64,000 bases of DNA from Bolinopsis microptera (lineage: Eukaryota > Ctenophora > Tentaculata > Lobata > Bolinopsidae): contig NC_087080.1 in the NCBI RefSeq assembly GCF_026151205.1, forward strand, positions 12,137,837 through 12,201,836, given 5' to 3'. A program made the position numbers and the translations under genes. The notes beneath the pieces were generated by a model that saw nothing but the letters and a program-made list of their open reading frames with translations, was not told where the DNA came from and made no database searches. The first letter of the stretch is position 1; every line of letters begins with the position of its first letter. Shown here in pieces: positions 46,401 to 53,300 of this stretch.

Positions 46401-49400
46401 CCGGGTTTCCAATTCTACATTAATTAAAGTAGTTTAAAAATTTCCCTGGGAAATGGAATACAATTTTCATTTTACTTACACTTACAGAAGACTACAGAAA
46501 ACAAAAGGTTTACATCTTTTCGGAGTATATTTTTGGTTGCGGTTTTGGAGAGTGAAGGGGAAAAGGAGGTTGAAATCATCTCTACCCCATTCACTGGGGC
46601 ATTTTATCGGGGCAGTTATTGGGACAGGAACTGGGGCTTTATCGGGGCGGGTTTCTGGGACGTTTATCGGCGGTTATCTGGGACATTTATCAAAACAGGA
46701 AATCGGGGGCATTACGGGGGAGGTTCTGGGGCAGGTTTTTGGGGGTAGGTTATCGGGGGCAGGTTATCGGGGAGGTTACGGGGGCAGTTCTGGCAGGTTT
46801 TATCAGGAAAGGGTTATAACTATTTTTTTGGAAAATCCTCACCCTTATACAACAAATGACTTTTTTTTTCACCTACATTCATACGAATGTTCAGATTAAC
46901 AATTAACATGTATTGTATTGAAGTGTGCACAGTGAACAGTGTATTGTCTCGTATCATGTGGACCGTATCTCTGTTTAGCTAATTTATTCGTTACGTTATA
47001 TTTTCTAGGAGCCGCCAAAGCTCCAAAGGAAAATTTAGCAAAGAAATATTTCATTTTTTGTTACCATCTAAATTAGTACAGAAGAGCAACACTAATTTGA
47101 ATACCAATCACAAAAGTGAGGCGCTGTTCCTCCAACTCTTCTTGTACAAATATAATTGTATCAGCTGGTTTGTTACTTATTACTTTATTACAACTACTGG
47201 GTATTTTATTTACTGCTCCTTATAAGGACAGTTTTACAGGGAGCCTGCTAACACTTTGAATTTACTTCAGATTATTCAGAATAATGAACAAATAGAATAT
47301 CTGCTAAGAAAGCACAGAGAATTACTAAGAAAACAATATGATTGAATTATTATTATGAAAAGTAACGCCGTAACAGAGAGGCAAAATCATGACACAGATT
47401 ATATAACATATAATATTATGATAAAATGTTTTAATACCATTTAGATGACCACCTCACTCTTTAACATACGTATTACGTTCGACAACTAAACTAGTTACAT
47501 AACATAATTATGTCTAGAAGTTTCCAGAGAAACCACTTTTCTCTCAAATTTTTAAAATTTCTACATTTTCAGTTCCCCAGCTCATTAAAAGTTCAACACG
47601 GAATCTCGGAATTTTAAAGATTTTCAGTAATTAACACTTATCAAGAGTAAAGTGATATGAGTGCTGTGTGAATATTATCATAACTGAAAATATGTAAGTA
47701 AATTTATACACATTATACTAGGGGATGAGGTTTCGTTAACCTAAAGCTCGTGATGCAGGTGAAATATAAGAGTAATCGCTGAAAAAGAAGAAGAGATCTG
47801 AACCGTATAAGTACACGGGCTCATTCTTCACATCAAATGTTTACAGTTTCACATCGGGCAGTGCAACCTTCACATTTGTAAGCTCTAATATTTTGATGAT
47901 CTTTAAACACTGGCCTCTGAACAATAAATTATCAATGATGTATATTCTGAAGTCTGAACCTTTCAAATAGCCATTACAATCTGAAGTCTGAACCTTTCAA
48001 ATAGCCATTACAATCTGAAGTCTAAACCTTTCAAATAGCCATTACAATTGAGAGCTATTTTTAAATATTTCCCGCGTACCCCTTCTAAATTTAATTTCTT
48101 CAACATCCCTTGTTTTTCAACTGTTCAAGGGGTTTTTAAACATGGAAACATTTAAACACCCCTTGATCCTGTCTACCCCTTTCCCCCAAATACAACCCGT
48201 CTCTATTTAAACTGTCGTCAGCTATCGAAAAAGTGGGCAAATTACATACCGCTTAACTTCCTTCATGTTATAAGCAGCAATTGGCCATTTGGAACTTTTC
48301 AATTATTTAATTCTTTTTCATTGTCTAGGATTAAGGGGGCGAATTACAAAATGTATAACTTATTTCTTTAGGCATAAAAAAAAGGTTTGTCCCCTCATTT
48401 GCGTATGCTATCCGCTGAAACGATTTGTAATAGCACAATTTAAACAAGTCGCTCCTAAATAAGGAGTGGGATGGTGCTACCGGCTTAGTCATCCCTCAAC
48501 TTCCCGTGTACTTATAAGGAGCCGGAAGTGCTACCCCGCCCCCAAATATTAAGGGTTAGAGTGCTAGATTCACCCCAAGTATTGCATAAGTTGTCGTGGA
48601 ACTCGTGAGAATGAAACTGGTGAGTCTGTGAAACTGGTGGGTCTGTGGAGCTGGTGAGTCTGTGAAACTGGTGAGTCTGTGAAACTGGTGAGTCTGTGAA
48701 CTGGTGAGTCTGTGAAACTGGTGAGTCTGTGAAACTGGTGAGTCTGTGAAACTGGTGAGTCTGTGAACTGGTGAGTCTGTGAAACTGGTGAGTCTGTGAA
48801 ACTGGTGAGTCTGTGAAACTGGTGGGTCTGTGGAACTGGTGAGTCTGTGAAAAATCTTTAAACCGGACTATAATACTCTAACAGGTAGCAGATCTATTTA
48901 AATTTTAATAATAATGAAATAATTATACGGTACTTTTATAATGCTCATTAAATCTACGTAGGTCAGTTGTTAACTTTCAGGCGGCAGTGTCAGAGGGAAT
49001 TTGAAGTGACATACGACACATCCCCTCTCTAAAAATAGAACACTTAAAACAGCAGTTTTAACCTTAAACGATGTGTGCTAATTCCTAACTTCCTTAGTTA
49101 CAACTCACTGTTGCAGAGTATTTCGTTATCTGTGCTTTGTCCCTTCTTTCTGTACAGCACCCCAAACTTGAAGTTGATAGCTCCCTGTGAGATTTTAAGA
49201 TTTGATATTACAAAATATTTGGTAGCTAATCATCAGCTCTTTTCTTTGAAGATGTTATTTTTAAATGTTATTTCTGTTGCTTCGTTAGTATTGGCAATCG
49301 AATTTCGTGCAGTGCAGTTCGATGAGTCTTAATATTATCAATTTCATTTCGAGGATCCAACACCTTTATTTGCAAGCCAAGTTTCTTTTAGATGCCAGAA

Positions 49401-50646
49401 AGTGCTATTAACACCTTTTTAACTACTAAACAAACTATTCCCCAAATGCCGACATCAACAGTAAAAAAGTTCGAAGTACATAACCACACAAATACCACAC
49501 AAATACCAGCCCTCAAACGAACCTCTTGCTCCTCGATGTAGAGCAGATCTCTTTGTATCTCTGCTTCTTTGATCTCACGGGGGGCCCGCACCACGTTTAT
49601 ATCACCAAACTCTCTGTAAAACACTTGATTTAGTTTACTCGAAATCTTAATGCGAGGAGGCTGTTTGATTTAATACAACAGTCACAGTCATTGTCTTTTA
49701 ATTAAATTTATATTATACGTGAAGATTCTCTTTTGTAACTCATTATAATGTGACACATTAGGGTAACACATTGAATCAAACACAGGGTAGGTTTCTAATT
49801 GCATCTCCTCACTTACTGGCATATTGACTGGGGACTCCGGGTTTTCTGCAAGTTTACGGGCAAATAAATTCTTTGTAGCCCCTGTTGAAATGTTTTGTAA
49901 AGGAGTAGCATGACATTCATTAATATTATATAAGCTCTGTTTTATAGGGAGTTAATATAATTGCAGAAGTGAAACAATTTGAATTTCACACAATTTTACA
50001 AATAGGTATATTAAATATTTGCCAGTTCATGCCAAGAAAGGGTAAATGATCATCCCACAGAGATCTGATATCTGCTTTTGATAGTGTATTAATGGCTAAT
50101 GCACCAACTAAAGAGCAGTGTTTAAAACATTATCGAGTAAACTTCTGCAGAACATACAGTTTTAGCCCAGAGAATTGCTCTGTAGTGTTCATCTGATTTT
50201 ACAACAGATAGAATGAACATGTTCTTCTCTGCTGTCTTGCCATAGTAGTTCTGATGAGCTGAAAAGTTACTTTCTTATTATAAGATTAGCAAAAGTTTCA
50301 TGCATTACATAGAAACTCAACTAATGATTATCATAATAAGTGGAAGCTCAAGTATACTGCAAGTAAAGGATATAAGGATAGAAATGAAGTAATCACCTGT
50401 TCCAAGAAAATACTTGAAGTACCATCGGAGATGTGATTCTGGATTCTCAAGATGTATGGCACTGTGAGTTGACCCAACACTTCCTCGCCCACTAGCCTGG
50501 TAATATTGTATACATAATAAATATATGATTAGTAAACCCTGTCATTAATCAGATATATAACTCTTTAAAAGCAAGGATAAACCACATAAACCTGAAAGAA
50601 AAATATGAAAGAATCTCACCCTTCCGTTTTCTTCCCAAAACTTCAT
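22080..50646 (-). CDS. GARNL3: GARNL3-type Rap GTPase-activating protein (RapGAP + CNH domains), about 22 exons
   Basis: Predicted GTPase activator for Rap-family small GTPases with a C-terminal citron-homology domain. Exons: 50620-50646 (start MKFWEENGR), 50397-50496, 50158-50258, 49817-49881, 49523-49613, 49109-49184, 41355-41453, 39592-39695, 38997-39314, 38697-38864, 38361-38517, 37549-37698, 37314-37433, 36985-37106, 36684-36756, 24852-24925, 24648-24729, 24461-24543, 24224-24346, 23573-23710, then 23090-23272 and/or 22080-22411. The first 20 exons join in frame to 757 codons. RapGAP motifs include FLNLIGEKVALKGF, GKHIMFHVANMLPFS and KRHIGNDIVNIVFQ (Asn-thumb segment). CNH exons include VVEEKSIAIVRAEKG and MAIGQQGIEIRMASNGNVV. 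The order matches human GARNL3 closely, as I remember it. The 39592 exon uses a GC donor. Which 3' exon ends the protein is unresolved. Confidence 0.93.
23090..23272 (-). CDS. GARNL3: GARNL3 tail exon with in-frame stop
   Basis: Follows the 23573-23710 exon in phase 0 after the acceptor ctttcag. It encodes about 60 residues, starting HSVESPGSTLTRESPLRRS and ending SIRPP before TAG. If used to its stop, the protein has about 817 residues, shorter than the roughly 1000 of human GARNL3. Confidence 0.65.
   Translation of the reverse strand, partial: HSVESPGSTLTRESPLRRSFNDHAWARTYTHTETHDDLANNIFSCLSLTDLAYTQSIRPP
23881..24190. mobile_element. 310-bp foldback element with arms of about 85 bp
   Basis: The left arm (23881 to about 23965) starts TGTTAGGAT and contains GAATAACTTTTTATCC. 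The right arm (about 24107-24190) is its inverted copy, ending ATCCTAACA. The arms differ by a few bases and small indels. I see no clear target duplication. It sits in a GARNL3 intron, 33 bp downstream (in gene direction) of the donor of the 24224-24346 exon. The 23952-23970 part resembles hairpin family D. Confidence 0.8.
25034..25138. mobile_element. Hairpin family A copy (105 bp)
   Basis: Runs from CTTGTATCACG to CGTATGACAAG, in inverse orientation to the 20506 copy. The internal stem GCCGCGCAC...GTGCGCGGC is perfect. Flanking target duplication is not evident. Confidence 0.8.
25365..25930. repeat. 'tccgcc' repeat block plus inverted copy of the 245-bp unit
   Basis: 25370-25510 is a run of variants of 'gtccgccaatgtccgcc' on either strand. 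25600-25930 is an inverted, diverged copy of the 245-bp repeat at 26480-27340 ('cgagctcggaagcgggagctc' family). The same pair of modules recurs at 34440-35235. Confidence 0.7.
26285..27694. mobile_element. Nested hAT-like element, 1.41 kb
   Basis: Terminal inverted repeats CAGGGGTGTAGGAA (26285-26298) and its complement (27681-27694). Perfect 8-bp target duplication CCCCCTCC at 26277-26284 and 27695-27702. The CAGGG start and 8-bp duplication match the hAT superfamily. The interior is long G/C homopolymers and a 245-bp tandem array; no transposase. A second, partial copy begins at 34440. Confidence 0.85.
26480..27340. repeat. 245-bp tandem repeat, about 3.5 copies
   Basis: The landmark 'ggttttcgaagttcg' recurs at 26560, 26809 and 27053, with a diverged fourth copy near 27323, giving periods of 249, 244 and about 270 bp. 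Plus-strand ORFs here are repeat-derived (repeated RKAGLPFAIRARKRELCFQR) and are not genes. Confidence 0.9.
28150..28230. repeat. 29-bp direct repeat
   Basis: Two copies of 'ctgaatcaagcagggttca' plus flanks. A pair of 'gtccgcggac' palindromes lies just upstream (about 28108-28130). Confidence 0.75.
28255..28441. repeat. Left part (X) of an X-Y dispersed repeat interrupted by later insertions
   Basis: Shares 'gccaaggatttagta', 'ttccaccacttcaat' and 'ggtaccaagttgctta' in order with 32526-32700. Its continuation (part Y) is at 31674-31815, beyond a hairpin element and a LINE. Confidence 0.8.
28442..28522. mobile_element. Hairpin family D copy, itself split by a LINE
   Basis: Starts TTACCTGGGGACACC (stem CCTGG...CCAGG) and ends CCGTAA. 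Its target duplication is AGTTCAATC (28433-28441) and AGTTCATTC (31674-31682). The right one now lies beyond the LINE, because the LINE duplicated the CCGTAAAGTTC junction. Confidence 0.75.
28528..31667 (-). mobile_element. Non-LTR retrotransposon (RTE-like LINE), 3.1 kb, with 11-bp target duplication
   Basis: Flanked by CCGTAAAGTTC at 28517-28527 and 31668-31678. The first ORF (31663-29471) has an apurinic-type endonuclease domain (TFGTWNVLSL, GITETH, GDLNAKV, IDHICIS, GSDHYLVRARL) and the start of reverse transcriptase (FVDFKAAFDSIDR, GTGQGDIQGPP). A frame change near 29490 separates it from the second ORF (29504-28557). That ORF has the catalytic TDYADDMAML box and the C-terminal RLRWFGHVVRMPEERIP and RGRPRKNW motifs. 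The 3' tail is 'caagtacaagtaagta', a short-repeat tail as in RTE-type elements. The first ATG is only 4 bp from the 5' end, so slight 5' truncation is possible. Inactive because of the frame change. Confidence 0.92.
31674..31815. repeat. Right part (Y) of the interrupted X-Y repeat
   Basis: 'ttttaatgggcgcttaccat' and later 'ctcgcctaat' align with 'ttttaatgagcgcatacca' and 'ctcgcccaat' at 32717-32775, where X and Y are contiguous. Confidence 0.75.
31818..31912. mobile_element. Hairpin family B, single unit
   Basis: Runs from 'gtgaacgggtgatac' to 'ttgtaaacctacaa' and holds the stem-loops CGAGT-CCA-ACTCG and TTGTAGGTT/AACCTACAA. It is about half of the 60474-60625 element. It directly abuts the Y repeat. 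Confidence 0.8.
32071..32184. mobile_element. Hairpin family A copy, diverged
   Basis: Starts TTGTCATACG and ends TAGTACAA, with a near target duplication AGAAAACC / AGAAAAAC (7 of 8). It carries an extra stem 'gtatcgtgg'...'ccacgatac' inside. Confidence 0.75.
32416..32525. mobile_element. Hairpin family A copy ending in an AT microsatellite
   Basis: 'tatcacgtcgtgaccccca' and 'gggtcatacaacgtat' mark the two ends. The GC hairpin is deleted and the terminal ACGTAT has expanded into (AT)n up to 32525. Confidence 0.75.
32526..32815. repeat. Intact X-Y repeat (empty-site paralogue)
   Basis: X (32526-32700) and Y (32700-32815) are contiguous. The junction 'agtttatactgttttaatgag' corresponds to the position where the hairpin element and LINE entered the other copy. 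Confidence 0.7.
33118..33481. mobile_element. hAT-type MITE, 364 bp
   Basis: Terminal inverted repeats CAGTGGCGTAACTT (33118-33131) and its complement ending at 33481. Perfect 8-bp target duplication TTTTGCAG (33110-33117 and 33482-33489). The interior is mostly G-runs and T-runs. ORFs with Pro/Gly tracts are composition artefacts. Confidence 0.93.
33482..34439. other. Intronic stretch, no firm gene
   Basis: Plus-strand ORF 33638-33958 (106 codons) looks fairly protein-like (PIFGPFLVVDKLSLP, FVDDKRRGVHKF) but matches no family I know. A near-perfect hairpin with 11-bp arms and a 4-nt loop is at 33986-34011 (CCAAACCGAAT...). Confidence 0.3.
34440..35235. mobile_element. Partial copy of the nested hAT-like element plus associated repeats
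   Basis: Starts 'cagggtgtaggaag' and a G-run as at 26285, then 'gggcaaggggccaaaaagggcc' and one 245-bp-type unit to about 34830. It is followed by 'ccggatatccgg' repeats (34845-34940) and a 'gtccgccaat' array (35105-35170) ending in a C-run. The right terminus of the transposon is missing. Confidence 0.65.
35585..36263 (+). CDS. Two-exon gene for a small predicted secreted or anchored protein, nested in a GARNL3 intron
   Basis: Exon 1, 35585-35778, starts MMFRTAILTALCLASIFA, a good signal peptide with likely cleavage before EEK. It ends at ATG/GTAAGA. Exon 2, 35960-36263, follows the acceptor aaaatcag and ends TAA. The join gives ...AGIW-FDYSGSELLELEME... in one frame; total about 165 residues. 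The mature part is acidic with one N-glycosylation sequon (NNKT) and no cysteines. The last 20-odd residues (VWFLTFSVMGSLMGS) are hydrophobic and could be a GPI signal or membrane anchor. It lies on the strand opposite GARNL3. I recognise no family. Confidence 0.6.
36351..36510. repeat. Short direct repeats downstream of the nested gene
   Basis: 'tatggacgatgg' is repeated in tandem. A larger 'acatttatttctctgcgtgca' module occurs twice with 'ttttctgtgatgg' between copies. Confidence 0.6.
37903..38361. repeat. 42-bp minisatellite replicating a splice donor
   Basis: Ten 42-bp periods separate the first and last copies of the 'tacataccccagaa' landmark (37941 to 38361). On the minus strand each unit holds TTCTGGGGTATGTAG. 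This is the junction between the end of the GARNL3 exon 38361-38517 (TTC TGG G) and its GTATGT donor. The array therefore contains eleven identical 5' splice sites. Since 42 is divisible by 3, a plus-strand ORF runs through it (37875-38585); that is a by-product. Confidence 0.95.
38361..38517 (-). CDS. GARNL3: GARNL3 linker/CNH entry exon whose donor borders the minisatellite
   Basis: Acceptor ccacatttcag, then 52 codons starting DLKFQKIISGHAP and ending HCADFWG, donor G/GTATGT. It continues in phase 1 into TFVVMGSDNGLSLIN of the next exon. The CADFW segment matches the CADPW segment at the start of the CNH domain in human GARNL3 as I recall it. Reading past the donor meets TAG at once. Confidence 0.85.
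38997..39314 (-). CDS. GARNL3: GARNL3 RapGAP catalytic exon
   Basis: 106 codons in phase 0, from VERKRHIGNDIVNIVFQ to RRERTIDQ. GNDIV is the segment that supplies the catalytic asparagine ('Asn thumb') in Rap1GAP-type enzymes; it is intact here. HIYASV, LRVFNEE and FRRVLLVKLMNGEKAV are typical of the rest of the domain. Confidence 0.93.
39592..39695 (-). CDS. GARNL3: GARNL3 RapGAP exon with a GC splice donor
   Basis: Encodes DTTGTHTYRTVMEGKHIMF and on to DNPQQ. The family continues directly with VERKRH, which begins the next exon after a normal acceptor. The base pair after CAG is GC (CAG/GCACGA) and no suitable GT lies at this position, so this appears to be a GC-AG intron. Confidence 0.8.
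40341..40389. repeat. CA microsatellite
   Basis: Two CA runs interrupted by 'gta', in the GARNL3 intron between the exons at 39592 and 41355. Confidence 0.9.
42330..42372. repeat. 'gtagagt' tandem repeat
   Basis: About five near-identical 7-bp units ('gtgtaga'). Confidence 0.7.
42790..44500. other. Low-complexity block dominated by homopolymer runs
   Basis: The sequence becomes strings of A, T, C or G runs ('aaaaaaaatttcccc', C-runs up to about 18). Transitions are abrupt near 42780 and 44500. It could be a degenerate repeat, but it also resembles unpolished or compressed read sequence. The ORF 43518-43856 in it is not supported. Confidence 0.5.
46028..46366 (-). CDS. Unrecognised 112-codon ORF
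   Basis: Open frame with protein-like stretches (LPLTVSKSIHCILHMS, PRNVEIPRFINLASPED, FEHDVLLLTTQN). No signal peptide or known motif. It lies in a GARNL3 intron on the same strand but is not needed for that protein. It could be a retrocopy fragment or transposon relic. Confidence 0.2.
   Translation of the reverse strand: MTVIQRFDWSLLEADLLMAVTCQKKSGYLPLTVSKSIHCILHMSTVLKLKYFPRNVEIPRFINLASPEDYKFEHDVLLLTTQNVGVPNWCVLRSELMKAICNLKLTGNVSVS
46595..46800 (+). repeat. G-rich degenerate minisatellite
   Basis: Repeated variants of 'ttatcggggcagg' with many runs of 3-5 G, enough to allow G-quadruplexes on the plus strand. All three plus-strand ORFs over it are Gly/Trp-rich by-products. Confidence 0.75.
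47947..48050. repeat. 34-bp tandem repeat, 3 copies
   Basis: Three near-identical units containing 'ctgaagtctgaacctttcaa'; the third has one change (ctaaacc). Confidence 0.9.
48610..48852. repeat. 17-bp minisatellite
   Basis: About 14 copies of 'gtgaaactggtgagtct', some with a one-base deletion (gtgaactgg) or substitutions. Every unit holds 'ggtgagt', identical to a consensus vertebrate-type splice donor on the plus strand. GARNL3 is read from the other strand, so this is probably coincidental. Confidence 0.92.
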
Positions 50647-53136
50647 AATTCAACTTCATCACCAAACTAAGTACTTCACATTCTAAAATGATAAAAGCTT
50701 GTTGTTAAAAAAGAATATTTAGGTCTAATAAGGTACTAGTAGACCATGGATTTTTTAGCCAAACCTCTTCTTTACTTAGCAACGTTTGTTACTGTGAGGG
50801 TCTCACCCACATCCAAAAAGTTTTCCTCCCAGTCAAATATCTACCCCTGTAGCCAGACTGCCGGACTGCCGTGTTTCTGGATGTGGATTGTGGGGTTTCA
50901 AGGCTACAGATCTTCTTGAATCTTGATTGATGATCCAGTCAATGAGAACATGGGCAAATATAAATTTTCACTCCAAAAGTGTCTTAGGAACAATTCACAG
51001 GAAAGAGCGACCAATCGAAATGAGCTTATAATGTGCTGTTGCATTTCTGCAATGCTACAAACCAGCAATTCATGACCAAAGACCATTATCTCGGCAGATT
51101 ACCACGTCTTGCAACAACAACAACAAGTTATCACATGCCAGACAGACATCTTGACTTAAAACAATGAGATAAGATCTACATTCCCATAACTATGGTTAGG
51201 GTCAAACGTTTTACATAACTTAACATAAATTACAATATTTAAAACTATAATTACTTTTTTAAATCAGGAAAAACATACGTAGAACAATTGCTCTTCCTAA
51301 CAAGAAATGCGGCCGCTTTTCTTTTGTGGATGGCCGCTCAATTTCCCGATCCGTGATGGCGTATTTATCATATTCCATACAACCTGGGGACGGCCCAGTC
51401 TTTACTGTTTATATAAAACATGCAAATATGGCGAAGTGACATGCCGACTGCCGAGCGCCGCCCAGTTAATATAATTCTATATTGAATTTGAAATCGTGTA
51501 TACTTCTAAGCTCTGTAACCATATGTTTATTGTTTATGCAACCTGACACGGATCTGTGCAAAATAGTAATACTAACTCAAATAATAATAATATGCTATCA
51601 ATTAGTGCCTAGTGGGATACGTACATGATGAAATTAATATGTACTTGGTTGGTTCGGCGCCGCGCGCCAACAATTATATAATTCAGATTATCACGCAAAT
51701 AAACTTTGCGCAGGTAGTCACTACGTGGGCGATAACGAGCTCGCAGGCACGTACGCACGCACGCACGCTCGCAGGGCACGGTCGCAAAGCTACCATATAT
51801 CAAAAAAAAAAACCTCGATCGCTAACCCTTGGTCCTTGACTCTTTTGTGCCTTCGGCACGAGTCATGGATCGGGAAAAAATATTTTCAGAAAGTTCTTTA
51901 TCATTATTATCAGAAGGCAAGTTGATAATGCATTGACTTTTAATACTATCGATAATTGATAAATAACATAAGAGGGTGAATCTTGGCAAATGAATAAATT
52001 GTTAAGCTGGATTACAATCCCTCAACAGATTGAGATCACTCAACAGATTGAGTCACTTTAGTCACATTCATGTAGTATGCGGATTGTGGATTGTGGATAG
52101 GAACATTATTATTGAGTCTCATTGTTGTAGCATTTTAATTTCACTGCCATGATGCAATGCCGAACTTACATCAGCCGCGCAAAACTTGTTATCTATTATT
52201 ATTAAACAGTAATTAGCATGTTTACAAATTGCGACTCCTATCAGTTTTGCAGACCGTTAGTTATATAGTACTTTTAGTACTGGCATTTATTATAATATAT
52301 TTTATTTTACATTATTATATTTTAGTGTGACTTCTATAATTTCATTTATCATGTAATTACCATTGATTAATAAATTGCGGCACACGCCAGCCTCCACCGT
52401 GGGGTTTCAAAACAAAACAAAGGTTAGTCGCGTATGTACACACAAGGTTTTGGAGATTAAAAAGTTATAATATTGAATAGTCTTCTTCAATTATGCTCAT
52501 CAACAGCTATCCCCAGCCATCCTGCCCATCTAATTGTAAACTTTCTATGAGGATAATTCTAGGTTTGTACATTTTGAATTATCTTCGTATGCATCTTCTC
52601 GCAACCATGTATATGCGAAGGATTGACATCGTGAATCAAATGTTATATCAGGTGTAGAGTTTAACTTACAAATTTGAAATTTTTGACGGCTGACGATGGT
52701 GAGTCGCTACATTTAATTTAGGACTCTCATAGTCTTGAGTGTCGGCGCTCAAAACCACCGCCCCGCCTTACATAACTTCGTGGTTGCGGGGCGGAGCCTG
52801 TGCCGTTTGTTTCGGCCTCGAATGACGAGTGCTTGCCCATCAAATACACGATTGAAACACTAATTATTTATTGACATTCTACAGTTCCAAAATGAAGTAA
52901 ATTAACTTTGAGCTTTGTTTTGGCGACTGCTTCATCGATGGGCGGGTAGGTATTTGTTTGTTTAGCAGTGTTGAAGATTAAAGCAATTATATAATGTATA
53001 TCTCCATCATAATATATGCTAGTGTAAACATATTATATAATCAATAATACAAACAAATAATATGAGTGATTAGTAAGTCGCTAGATCATAGATGTGATTT
53101 AAGCACATGGTTACGTCAATTATTATTAAAAATTAA
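50647..53136. other. 5' flank of GARNL3 and intergenic sequence
   Basis: Presumed promoter side of minus-strand GARNL3; an upstream ATG overlaps the start out of frame. A GCGGCCGC site at 51310 and a GC-rich patch at 52740-52815 are the only base-composition features. A diverged hairpin family D copy is at 51381-51468. Confidence 0.4.
51381..51468. mobile_element. Diverged hairpin family D copy
   Basis: 'aacctggggac' ... 'gtgacatgcc' ... 'gagcgccgcccagtt' matches the family D order. No target duplication can be seen. Confidence 0.6.
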
Positions 53137-53227
53137 TTGCTCTAACCAGAGCCCTCTCGCTTGCAGTAGCGCGACCGCTTGTGAAACAAGCGTGCACGCA
53201 AAACACGTATACACATGGCTATGTGAA
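53137..53227. mobile_element. 91-bp multi-hairpin element, family C
   Basis: Starts TTGCTCTAACC and ends GGCTATGTGAA. Perfect 8-bp target duplication AAAATTAA (53129-53136 and 53228-53235). Stem-loop GCTTGT-GAA-ACAAGC inside. Inverse orientation to the 19738-19829 copy. Confidence 0.85.
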
Positions 53228-53300
53228 AAAATTAATGCACTTTTTGCTTTAAAACAATTAAATGTCACATCATTGTGATTGTAAATAAAAGATTTAGTTT

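Larger units (their letters stand above)
41454..49108. other. 7.7-kb GARNL3 intron
   Basis: Between the exons at 41355-41453 and 49109-49184. It holds low-complexity sequence of unusual quality (42790-44500), a G-rich minisatellite, 34-bp and 17-bp tandem repeats, and one unrecognised minus-strand ORF. No GARNL3 exon is needed here, because the flanking exons join in phase. Confidence 0.7.

Noticed and set aside
46453-46899. 148-codon Gly-rich ORF
   Set aside because: Translation of a G-rich degenerate repeat; three overlapping frames are open at once.
51609-51925. Arg/Thr/Ala-rich ORFs on both strands
   Set aside because: Caused by a 'cgcacgcacg' repeat near 51755; no coding evidence.
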